Positions 52,702-62,400 of a DNA stretch of 64,000 bases are shown piece after piece. This stretch comes from an uncultured bacterium (GTDB lineage: Bacteria; Verrucomicrobiota; Kiritimatiellia; PWTM01), in the NCBI GenBank assembly GCA_938010045.1, contig CALLFZ010000034.1, forward strand, positions 62,001 through 126,000. The letters run 5' to 3'. A model generated the notes under the pieces. The model was given only the letters and a program-made list of their open reading frames with translations. It was not told where the DNA came from and ran no database searches. Positions within the stretch are counted from its first letter, which is position 1. The number at the start of each line of letters is the position of its first letter. A program made the position numbers and the translations under genes.

Positions 52702-53583
52702 ATGGGCATCCGCAGTATGACCGGATTCGGCCGCGGCATCGCTCGACGCGACGGTCTGCGCATCGAGGTCGAGGCGAGTTCCGTGAATCGCCGGCAGCTC
52801 GACGTGCAGATCCACTTGCCCAAGGAGCTGCAGTCGCTCGAATCCCGCGCGCAGGCCGAGATTGGCCGCAGCATTCTGCGCGGCCGCGTCACCGTGAGTG
52901 TGAAGGTGTTCACCACCAACGGCACGGGGCCCCGCATCCGCGTCCGCACCGAAGCCGCGCGCGCCTACATCGAGGCATGGCGGCGACTCGCGCGCAGTCT
53001 GCGGCTGCCCGACCGGATCGACCCCTGCGTGCTCGCCGCGATTCCCGACCTATGGATGGTTGAGCATCCAGAGCAGAACGCAGAACAACTATGGCCGACG
53101 CTCCAACGCGCGCTCCGTGGCGCGTTGCGCAATCTGTGTGCGATGCGCGCGGCGGAGGGGGCGGCGCTCGCGCGCGACCTGCGGGTCCGTCTGGCCTCGC
53201 TCACTCAACGCCTTCGCGCGATTCAACGCGCCGCCCCGCTCGCGGCCGAACGGCATCGAGCCCGGTTGCACCGCTGTGTCGAGGAGTTGCGCTGCGCCCC
53301 CCATGTGAGCCGCGACCAGCTTCTGCGCGACATCATTGCGGCCGTCGAGCGCATCGACATCAGCGAGGAGCTGACCCGCCTCACGAGCCACCTCGAACAG
53401 GCCCGCACGAAGCTTCGCCAGGCCGGGCCGATCGGCCGCAGCCTCGATTTCCTCGTTCAGGAAATGCTTCGCGAGGCGCATACGATCTCCGCCAAATGCT
53501 GCGACGGCCATATCGCGGAGGAAATCGTGGAGTTCAAATCGGAGCTCGAACGCATCCGCGAACAGATCCAAAATATCGAATGA
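52702..53583 (+). CDS. yicC: YicC-family endoribonuclease
   Basis: A 293-aa protein of the YicC/YloC family, members of which are endoribonucleases. Begins IRSMTGFGRG with the conserved SVNRRQLDV; ends with the DUF1732 region: RSLDFLVQEMLREAHTISAKC and VEFKSELERIREQIQNIE. Four bp after trpB. The yicC-gmk pairing is common across bacteria. Confidence 0.94.
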   Translation: MGIRSMTGFGRGIARRDGLRIEVEASSVNRRQLDVQIHLPKELQSLESRAQAEIGRSILRGRVTVSVKVFTTNGTGPRIRVRTEAARAYIEAWRRLARSLRLPDRIDPCVLAAIPDLWMVEHPEQNAEQLWPTLQRALRGALRNLCAMRAAEGAALARDLRVRLASLTQRLRAIQRAAPLAAERHRARLHRCVEELRCAPHVSRDQLLRDIIAAVERIDISEELTRLTSHLEQARTKLRQAGPIGRSLDFLVQEMLREAHTISAKCCDGHIAEEIVEFKSELERIREQIQNIE

Positions 53584-53611
53584 CACCCCTCCACGCCGTT
53601 CCTCGGTTGCC

Positions 53612-54220
53612 GTGAGCGAACCGCCGCCCTCTCTGTTGATCGTCGTCTCGGCCCCCTCCGGCGCCGGCAAAAGCACAATTTGCCGTCGGCTCCTCGCTGC
53701 GCACCCAACGATGAGGTACTCCGTCTCGTGTACCACCCGTCCCCCCCGCGCCGGCGAGGTGGACGGACGCGATTATCACTTCCTCACACCCGAACAATTC
53801 GAAGAACTGGTCGCCCGACGTGCCTTCCTCGAACACGCGACGGTCCACGGCCACCGCTACGGCACCCTGCGCGCACCGGTCGCCGAGGCGCTCAACGCCG
53901 GGTGGGATGTGCTGATGGACATTGACGTCCAGGGCGCGGCCAGCGTGCGACGAGCGTCGCTCGAGGCTCCCCCGGCCGATCCGATCCGCCGCGCGTTCCT
54001 CGACATCTTCATTCGACCGCCCTCGCTGCACGAGCTTCGTCGACGGCTGGAGCATCGCGGCACCGATTCGCCAGAGGTGATCGAACGCCGGCTCGCAAAC
54101 GCCCAGGTTGAACTCGCCCGCGAAGGCGAATACCGCCACGTCGTCGTCAACGATGACCTCGACCGCGCCGTGGCCGAGATCGAGCGAATTCTCGACCTCG
54201 AGCGTTCCCGTCGTGCCTGA
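53612..54220 (+). CDS. gmk: Guanylate kinase
   Basis: Converts GMP to GDP with ATP (202 aa). P-loop VVSAPSGAGKST (residues 11-22), the GMP-binding YSVSCTTRPPRAGEVDGRDY, VLMDIDVQGAASVR, and the lid region LEHRGTDSPEVIERRL. GTG start 28 bp after yicC. rpoZ, which often follows gmk, is not recognisable here. Confidence 0.96.
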   Translation: MSEPPPSLLIVVSAPSGAGKSTICRRLLAAHPTMRYSVSCTTRPPRAGEVDGRDYHFLTPEQFEELVARRAFLEHATVHGHRYGTLRAPVAEALNAGWDVLMDIDVQGAASVRRASLEAPPADPIRRAFLDIFIRPPSLHELRRRLEHRGTDSPEVIERRLANAQVELAREGEYRHVVVNDDLDRAVAEIERILDLERSRRA

Positions 54221-54565
54221 CTCCGCATGGCAGCTGACGCAGACCGACTGGCGCCGTGTGCCCGGCCGACAGCACGTGCCTGTTCCCCACAGCTGTCTTG
54301 CCACGCGCTCGGGAACGTCTCGGCCAGCCGCGTCGGAACGAAGCGCCGGAGAGGTTCAAGGTCCGGAGAGTCGTCGAGGCGATCCTCAACGAAGAGCGAG
54401 AGGGTGCCGTCGAGGCTGATGCGGGTTTTTTACACCGCAACCCCGACCCGCGTCCGGGGGGTCAACCGTCGCAACAATCGTGTTGTCTGTGGTACGCATG
54501 GGCCGCTCGTTTCTCAATAGTGCATCCGGCGTCTACCGTTTCCGGTTTGCCGTCACGCCGACAAC
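54221..54565 (+). other. Intergenic gap after gmk with a coding-like island
   Basis: No recognisable gene. One frame (54256-54573) contains a short stretch, about 54335-54425, with good codon-position bias and a protein-like sequence (FKVRRVVEAILNEEREGAVE), but its flanks are poor and a different frame looks better before it, as if frameshifted. A T6 run at 54426-54431 has no convincing hairpin. Confidence 0.35.
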
Positions 54566-55930
54566 ATGCGTGAATCAACGGGATTCGTGAACAGCGACCG
54601 TCAGCCCAAGCTACCGAGCCGCCCAACGCAGGTGAACATTTCGGAGGCCCTCTCTCGTCGTTCCGCGATACGGCGCCTCGCCACGCTCGCGGGTTCGCCA
54701 TGGATCGTCGCCGCCCGCGCCGTCGGGCGCGACGGCGCGGTCGCGCCCTCGGAGCGCATACGGATGGGCGCGATCGGCATCGGCCGTCGGGGCCGTGACG
54801 TGTTGCGCTGGTTCCTGCAACAGCCGGACGTTCAGGTCCTCGCCGTGTGCGACGTCCAGGAGGCCCGTCGAAGCGCCGCGAAAGCCATGGTGGATCGACA
54901 CCACGGCACGAGCGACTGCGCGACGTACCGCGACATCCGCGAACTTCTGGCGCGGCCAGATCTCGATGCCGTCGTGATCGCACTTGGCGACCGGTGGCAT
55001 GCGCTGGCCGCCGTCTGGGCGATGCGCGCGGGCAAGGATGTGTACTGCGAGAAGCCATCGTCCATGACCGTCGCGGAAGGACGCGCGGTCGTGGAGACGG
55101 CGCGGCGGTTCGCTCGCGTCTACCAAACCGGCACTCAGCGCCTGAGCGAGCCCAATCATGTGCTGGTGTACGAGCTCGCCCGCACGGGTCGGCTCGGGCG
55201 ACTCCATACGGTCTACGCTCACATCACCCCAGGACCGACCATCCTGGACGTGCGCTGGGCGCCTCCCGAGCCCGAGCCGCCACCGGACCAGATCGACTGG
55301 GACGCGTGGCTGGGACCTGCGCCATGGAGGCCCTACAACTCATCCTATGTTGCAGGGAACTGGCACGGTGACGCCGACTTCCACACCGGTGCGATCGGCG
55401 AATGGGGCGCCCACACCATCGCGCAGTGCTTGGCAGCCATGGAGCCCGTACCGCCGGCTCCCGTCACCATCGAACCCGCAAAAGGGCCATCGGGCAACGG
55501 AACTCGCCTGAAGTTCGCGAATGGCGTCACGATGATCCTCGAGTCGGCCGGACATTGGCGGGGCTCCTGCGGCGAATGGATCGAAGGCGATGAGGGCGCC
55601 GCAGGTGCCGCGGATGGCTACGCCGCGGCGGATGTGTCGCACCCGACATTGCTGCGCGAATCCCGACGATGTCTCGCCGCCTACCAAGAACGGACCGGAC
55701 GGGCGCTCGACCATGTGCGCAACTTTCTCGACTGTGTTCGCAGCCGCGAGCCACCCGTCGCCCATGCGAAGGTCATGCACCGCTCCATGTCCCTCGTGCA
55801 CGCGGCGAACATCGCGGTCCGTCTCCAACGCCCGCTGGTGTGGGATCCCTCCGCCGAGCGATTCGCCGACGCGCCGGACGCGAACCGGTATCTGGCCCGC
55901 GCCGCTCGCGCGCCGTGGCTGTTCGGATGA
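54566..55930 (+). CDS. Gfo/Idh/MocA oxidoreductase with Tat-like signal (second copy)
   Basis: A 454-aa relative of the protein at 45253-46596. The N-terminus carries a twin-arginine-like segment (LSRRSAIRRLATLAGS), the Rossmann motif reads MGAIGIGRRGRDVLRWFL, and the conserved KDVYCEKPSSMTVAEGR closes the cofactor domain. YQTGTQRLSEPNHVLVYEL and DWDAWLGPAPWRPYNSSY match the planctomycete-type exported group. The C-terminal metal/substrate region differs from the first copy (GAIGEWGAHTIAQCLAAM). The start could also be GTG 54632, just before the signal. Coupled to a HEAT protein (ATGA). Confidence 0.9.
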   Translation: MRESTGFVNSDRQPKLPSRPTQVNISEALSRRSAIRRLATLAGSPWIVAARAVGRDGAVAPSERIRMGAIGIGRRGRDVLRWFLQQPDVQVLAVCDVQEARRSAAKAMVDRHHGTSDCATYRDIRELLARPDLDAVVIALGDRWHALAAVWAMRAGKDVYCEKPSSMTVAEGRAVVETARRFARVYQTGTQRLSEPNHVLVYELARTGRLGRLHTVYAHITPGPTILDVRWAPPEPEPPPDQIDWDAWLGPAPWRPYNSSYVAGNWHGDADFHTGAIGEWGAHTIAQCLAAMEPVPPAPVTIEPAKGPSGNGTRLKFANGVTMILESAGHWRGSCGEWIEGDEGAAGAADGYAAADVSHPTLLRESRRCLAAYQERTGRALDHVRNFLDCVRSREPPVAHAKVMHRSMSLVHAANIAVRLQRPLVWDPSAERFADAPDANRYLARAARAPWLFG

Positions 55931-57972
55931 TGCACCCGACCCTCCTCCCTCGTCTCGCGCTGGCCATCCTCTGGGCCGGGCTCGGCAACGCTCAAACGCC
56001 GTCCGGTCCAAGCGAAGCCGAGTGTCTCGCCGTGCTCGCGGCCACCAATGCTCCACTAGCGTCAATCGCAGCGGCGTTGCGATCGCTCTCGACGAGGTCG
56101 ACCGAAGCGAGCATCCCAGTGCTACAAGCGTACCTCGCCTCGCCGGCGTGGTCGGACCTCGCGCGCGGCGCATTGGAGACGCTCGATCATCCAGCCGCAA
56201 GCGCTGCACTCCGACAGGCCGCCGAGGCCGCGTCGGGCTCGACGCTCGCCGGTCTCCTCGACAGTCTCGGGCGCCGACGCGACCCCGACTCCGTACCGCT
56301 CGCGACGCGACATCTCAAGACTCCGGACGCCGTCGTCGCCGCCGCGGCGGCCCGTACGCTCGGGCGCATCGCCAATGAGCCGGCGATCGAGGCCCTCGTG
56401 AGCGTCGCCTCAGATCACCCCCGACCGTTGCCGCCGTACCTCGTGGAGGCGCTATGTGTGGCCGCCGACGAATCTCTGCGCCAGAGGCATTCCCCGCAGT
56501 TCGCCGCCCGTGCCCTTGCTCCGCTCGATCTCGGATCACTACCGCCCCACGGTCTGGCGTCGGTCCTGCGGGTTCGTGCGGCGGTCCCGAGCGAAGCGGC
56601 GGTCCTCGATGCCGTCCGCGATGTGGCGCACCCGGCCGCGTCGCTGATTGCGGCCCACTTGGTTTCGCACGGTGATGTGTCGGCACCGACCCACCTCGTC
56701 CCCGAGACCGTGGCTTCCCTCTCGGAGCCCCTTCGTTCCGCCCTTCTCATCGTGGCTCCCAGTCCCTCCAACTCCGTTCACGAGCTTTTCCTCGATCTCA
56801 CTCAACACGCGCCTCCGGATCTGCGCGAGCTGGCGATCGCGATCGCGGTGCGACGCGGATGGCCACCAATCCTTGCGGTTCTTTGGGAACAGGCACGCGA
56901 CTCCGCCTCGCGCGCCTCCGCCGAGGCATGCCGCCGCCTCGCCGCTTTCCCGAATGATGCGGCGGATGATTTTCTGATTCGTCAGCTCCGGTCCGCCCCC
57001 ACCGCCGCGGATCTCATCCTTGCAGCGGATCTGCTCGGGCGGCGCGCCTGGGCCCCCGCCGCGGACGCCATGCTCGAGCTCACCGCGCACTCCGATTCGG
57101 CCGTACGGATCGCCGCATGGTCGGCCCTGCGTGATATGGTCGACGCCCGTGGTCTGGGCGCGATCCTTCAACGGTGGACCGATCTGGCAGAGCCCCATGA
57201 GGTAGCCGCGGCGGAAAAGACGCTGTACGCCGCCGTCACGCGGCGCGCCCCGGATACAGCTCCATGGATCGTCGCGCAGTTGTCCAATGCGATGCCGACC
57301 GTCGCCACGGCAGCCCGGCCGCCTCTTCTCCGCGCATTGCAGCGCATCGGCGGGCCGGCCGCCGTCCGCATCGTCGCCGACGCCGCCGCCTCGGCCGACC
57401 CGGCCATTCGCGATCTCGCCGCCCGGATCCTCATCGAATGGCCCGACCGCGAGGCGCTCCCCTGGATTGAGGACATGGCCCGCCGCGGAGAGCCGGCGGC
57501 GCTGCGGCCGTTGGCGGTGCGCGCGGTGTTGCGCTGGACCTCCGAGCTCGAGCTGGCGCCGGACATCCGCGCGAACCGACTGCTCGCGTGGGAAACGATG
57601 ATGGCTTCGGAGGACGACCACCGCGCGCTGCTCGCCGCCCTCGGCCAGACACCCTCGGTCCTTGCGATACGTCGCCTGCGCGATGTTCTTGCCCATCCGA
57701 ATCTCGTCAACGAGGCGGCGAGCGCGCTTCTGAAGATCGCCGACGCGGCCTCTCAGCTCCCGGCCGACGAACTCCGCTTGGCCCTCGAACAAGCCCGGGC
57801 CGCCCCGCTCGCCGAGACGCTACGTGGGCAGATCGAACGGCAGCTCGCGAACCTGCCGGCCCCACCGGAGAAAGCCCGCGGCGCCCACGAGCGGTACCGC
57901 GCGCGCTCCCCCGCCATGGTCCCGGCGCCCCCTCCCCCCCCCGCTCAGCGTTCGGAGGTGGCAGATCCGTAG
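55927..57972 (+). CDS. Exported HEAT-repeat protein (second copy)
   Basis: A 681-aa protein with a signal peptide (HPTLLPRLALAILWAGLGNA) and then HEAT repeats almost from the start (for example DSLGRRRDPDSVPLATRHL, VVAAAAARTLGRIANEPAIEAL, VRIAAWSALRDMVDARGL). It lacks the N-terminal beta domain of the protein at 46596-48971 but shares its repeat motif and its position after a Gfo/Idh gene. Ends in a Pro-rich tail (PAPPPPPAQRSE). Its last 28 nt overlap the convergent LolA-like gene. Confidence 0.7.
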   Translation: MMHPTLLPRLALAILWAGLGNAQTPSGPSEAECLAVLAATNAPLASIAAALRSLSTRSTEASIPVLQAYLASPAWSDLARGALETLDHPAASAALRQAAEAASGSTLAGLLDSLGRRRDPDSVPLATRHLKTPDAVVAAAAARTLGRIANEPAIEALVSVASDHPRPLPPYLVEALCVAADESLRQRHSPQFAARALAPLDLGSLPPHGLASVLRVRAAVPSEAAVLDAVRDVAHPAASLIAAHLVSHGDVSAPTHLVPETVASLSEPLRSALLIVAPSPSNSVHELFLDLTQHAPPDLRELAIAIAVRRGWPPILAVLWEQARDSASRASAEACRRLAAFPNDAADDFLIRQLRSAPTAADLILAADLLGRRAWAPAADAMLELTAHSDSAVRIAAWSALRDMVDARGLGAILQRWTDLAEPHEVAAAEKTLYAAVTRRAPDTAPWIVAQLSNAMPTVATAARPPLLRALQRIGGPAAVRIVADAAASADPAIRDLAARILIEWPDREALPWIEDMARRGEPAALRPLAVRAVLRWTSELELAPDIRANRLLAWETMMASEDDHRALLAALGQTPSVLAIRRLRDVLAHPNLVNEAASALLKIADAASQLPADELRLALEQARAAPLAETLRGQIERQLANLPAPPEKARGAHERYRARSPAMVPAPPPPPAQRSEVADP

Positions 57973-58720
57973 ATTGCGGACCATTCGTTGGTAAACCGCA
58001 CATTGCGGAAGGCGCGGATCGCCTCCTGGAATTCGGTGGCGGCCACCGTCACGTCGGCGCGGTAATTCTCGAAGAACGTGACTTCGCGTAGCGGTTCTGA
58101 GCCGCCCGTCATCACGGCTTCGTGCCGGGTCGCAATCCAGACCCCTGATGGCGTGCGAACCCACCGGTCGTAGGTCCAGACCGCCAGCGGCGAGATTCCA
58201 CCCTCCGAACGCACCACCTCGATACGAACCGGTCGACCCGCCTCATCCATCACAATCGAGCCAGGCGGCTGGCCGTCAACGACCACCCGCCGCCATCCGT
58301 TCGAAATCGGTGCCTCCTCGCGTTCGGGCGCATCCACCCACCGCAGCAGCAGATCCATCGGCGAACCTGGCACGACGGATAGCGGCCGCCGCATGTCCTC
58401 GTCCAGCTCTGCCACCGGTCGCGAAAACCCGAATGGGTCCCCCTCGACATGGCTGAAGAAATTCGTACCGTCCGAGACCACCCGCCGGCGCACTGGTGAG
58501 AAATTCTCCGAATACAGCCGTTCCGGCCGCGCCCACACCACGCGGCTCAAACGGCGGACCGTCCCATGAGGACCCGCCACCTCCCGGCGCACGTCGCACC
58601 GCACCGACGCGATCGGCTCATAGGCGGCGACGAGATTCGAGACGGCCGGGCCAGCTCTCACCACCGCGGCAGGCAGGACGAACGCGACCGCGACCGCACC
58701 CCACGCGCTGCGGCCGGCGC

Positions 58721-58724
<4 letters not shown>
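57945..58724 (-). CDS. LolA-like periplasmic protein
   Basis: A 259-aa exported protein (signal peptide about residues 1-24). The pattern of strands and motifs such as SRVVWARPERLYSENF, VVSDGTNFFSH, SPMDLLLRWVDAP and VRTPSGVWIATRHEAVM resembles the LolA/LolB-fold outer-membrane lipoprotein carrier superfamily, but it is longer than LolA and no specific subfamily is evident. Third gene of a coupled operon with CotH and SGNH genes, suggesting a role at the cell surface. Confidence 0.6.
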
Positions 58725-59415
<691 letters not shown>

Positions 59416-59419
<4 letters not shown>

Positions 59420-62400
59420 TCGGGCACATCCTCCATCCAGGCCCGGACCCGAGTCATGCGGCTGGCGGGTGCGGGATGGTTGGTGATCACGACCGTCTGC
59501 CCCGCGCCGACGATCCGGTCCCGTCCCGGCATGGGCGTCCAGACTCCGGCGGTGAGCGACGTCGTCGCCTCGACCGCGTAATACCGCCGGCGACCCTGAT
59601 AGCCGGGGCCGTCCGCTTCGCGCGCCTCGAACGAGAGCAGGTCGGTGCGATTCGAGAACGGTTCGAGGACGAGCTCGGCGAGGGCATTGCTCGCGCCCGA
59701 TCCGTCGAGATACTGCAGGATGTCCGGGCGGCCGTTTCCGTCCCGGTCGGCCAGTGGGTGAGGCGGCCCCAGGCTTCCGAACCACACCAGTTCCCATTCG
59801 TCCGGAATGCCGTTGCCATTCGCGTCGCCATTCGACCGCGGGCCAGCGGGCGTTCCTTGAGGCACTCCCGCCCGCCAGTGCGCCGGATCGTTGCCGTACC
59901 AGCCGGGATATATCTTTTCAATCGAGCGCCCCTCGAGCCGGCCCGCGGGCGGCCACGGCCACACATCGTCATACTCCACCTCGTCCACCAGAATGTACGG
60001 CACAACCCCGTCCGGCTGCGGATAGCCGGGTTTGCGCAACCTCACCGCGTCCCCGGCGTTGTCGAGCACGTTCGTAAACGGACCGAACACCTGGATGTGG
60101 GCCGGAATGCCGTTCGAGATGCGGAACATGGCCGGATCCCCGCCCACCACGAGCGCGTACTGCCCGCCGGTCAGCACCGTGTTCGCGGGAAACGTATAGG
60201 AGATGCCGCCCGTCAGCCGCCATCGGTTGGTCGGAGCCGTCCACTCATACATCCGCACCACCCCGTTCGTCACCGGAAGCAACTCGATGTACTCCATCCC
60301 GCCCGCAGCGGGCGCGTACAAAATCTCCGTCACGGTCACAGGGCCAACCTTGGGCGCCGCATTCGCGGCGCCGGGCGTCGCGGCGCCCATGGCCGGGTAC
60401 TTCACGACGCCATCCGAACGCACATGCCGTCCGAACGTCACCTCCCGGTCCGACGCGCCGAACACGACGCTCTGCCGCCACGACGTCGCCACGCCGTTGG
60501 TCACCGCAGTCAGATGAATGGCCTCGCCCAGCTCGCTCAGCGCAAACGGCACCACGCACCCGGGCGAATCGCTCGCATTGAACTCCCTCTCCGTGAGCAC
60601 AACATAACCACCAGGCTCGACCACGGTGCCGGCCGGAATGACATATTTCTGCAACTGCGCGAGATCGTCGCTCAGCCACCATCCGCCGATGTCCACGGCC
60701 ACCGAGCCGGGATTGTGCAACTCGATCCAGTCCTGCGTGGTGTCGCTGTGCGCGAGCCATTCGTTGATCACGACGCGATCCGGCGGCCAGTCGGGCTCGG
60801 GCCGTCCCGGGGTCCCCTGCCAGACCCACGAGGCAGCCCAGTTCTGCCGCCGGCCCCATTCGTCGTGCGGCGCAGCGAGGTTCGCCATGACCAGCGTCGC
60901 GCCGCCTCCATCCGTCTGTGGCCACCCAGCGTCGTTGTAATCGAACTCAAGAATGGTCTCGTTGTTCGGGTCCTCCAGTTTCAGCTCCTCGCCGCTGTCA
61001 TCCAGGTAGCCATCAAACGGACCGAACACGACGATGCCGTTCGTGTCATACCGCAGGGCAAAGGCGGTGGGATTGCGAGCGACCACCACCCGTCCCCCCG
61101 CGGCCAACCACACATCGCTCGTCCAGCCCCACTGGATGCCCGCTGTGAACCGAACTCCGTTCAGGTTCAGCGGCGCATCGCCCAGATTCGCGAGTTCGAT
61201 CCACTCGAACTCCCGATCATCGCTCCAGGTCGACCCGGCCGGCGGATCGGTCGGGTGATACATGATCTCCGTCACGCGCACATATCGTTGCCACGCGCTC
61301 GGCGAAGCCGGATAGTTCGTGACGCTGATCAACCGGCCCCGATCATCCCACAGCTCCACCGGCTCGCCCCACGACGACAGATGTCCCGAGAACGGCCCCG
61401 TAACAAACGCCATCTCGTTCGACTTCGGAGAGACCGCCCGCGTGCGAAACGCGCCCACGTCCGCGCATACGAACAGGTTTGACCCCGGCAGCAAAATCGT
61501 GCCGCCCGGAAAGACAAAGCGCACCGCGTTGCGGATGGACCAACCGGAGAGATCCACCGGCCACGAGTTCGTGTTCACGAGCTCGATGAATTCCTCGTCC
61601 TGATTGCCCGAGGCCGGCGAGAACTCGATCCGCCGAATCGCCATGGGCGACACATCGGGCGGCGACATCGGGATCAGACCGCCATGGGTCACCGTCTGGG
61701 TTTCGAGGTACCACCGCCGGCCGGGCAGAAACCGGCTGAGAATCTCCTCGCCGGCCTCGCGCGCGGTCTGCCACGGATCCCACGAGCCCCACTGCACATA
61801 ATCCAGATCGGCGTCGGACATGGCGACGTCGGGCGGATCCAGCTGATCCAGCCACCCGCGAACCCGCTCCTCAAACCAGCCATTCGTCGTGCCGGGTGGG
61901 CCCAGGAACCGGTCCATCGCCGTGCGCATCCGCGCGGCGACCATCGCGCGAAATGCCGGCGTGTCGAGCAACGCCCGGTACAGCCGGTTGCCGCTGGTGC
62001 TCAGATAGGTCTCGTTCGTGTAGATGTTCGGATCGAAATAACCGTACGTCGAGGTCCAGCGGCGTCCGAGGCACAAGTCCACGTCCCACGGCAGCAGCCT
62101 CCACAGCAACGACCCGTCCGAATCGCGGTACACGTAATAGTTCTTGTGCCCGTGGTCGATGTCATTGATGACCGCGCGCGAAGCAAAGTAGTTCACCGCC
62201 CGCGGGATGTCCACGTTGTCGAAGACCCAGCGCGACCGCTCGCTGAGCGGACGGCTGGGATTGAGCGCGTCGATCAATGACTGCAGATCGGTGTTGGGTT
62301 CCCATTCGCGGGTCTTCTTTTCGACATACGCGTACGACGACGTCAGCGCCTGATACATCTTGTAGAGTGCGCCACGTCCATCGAATCCGAGGCGCTCCAG

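Noticed and set aside
54426-54431. Rho-independent terminator at a T6 run
   Set aside because: No stable GC-rich hairpin ends at the T run; nearby short inverted repeats are too far away.
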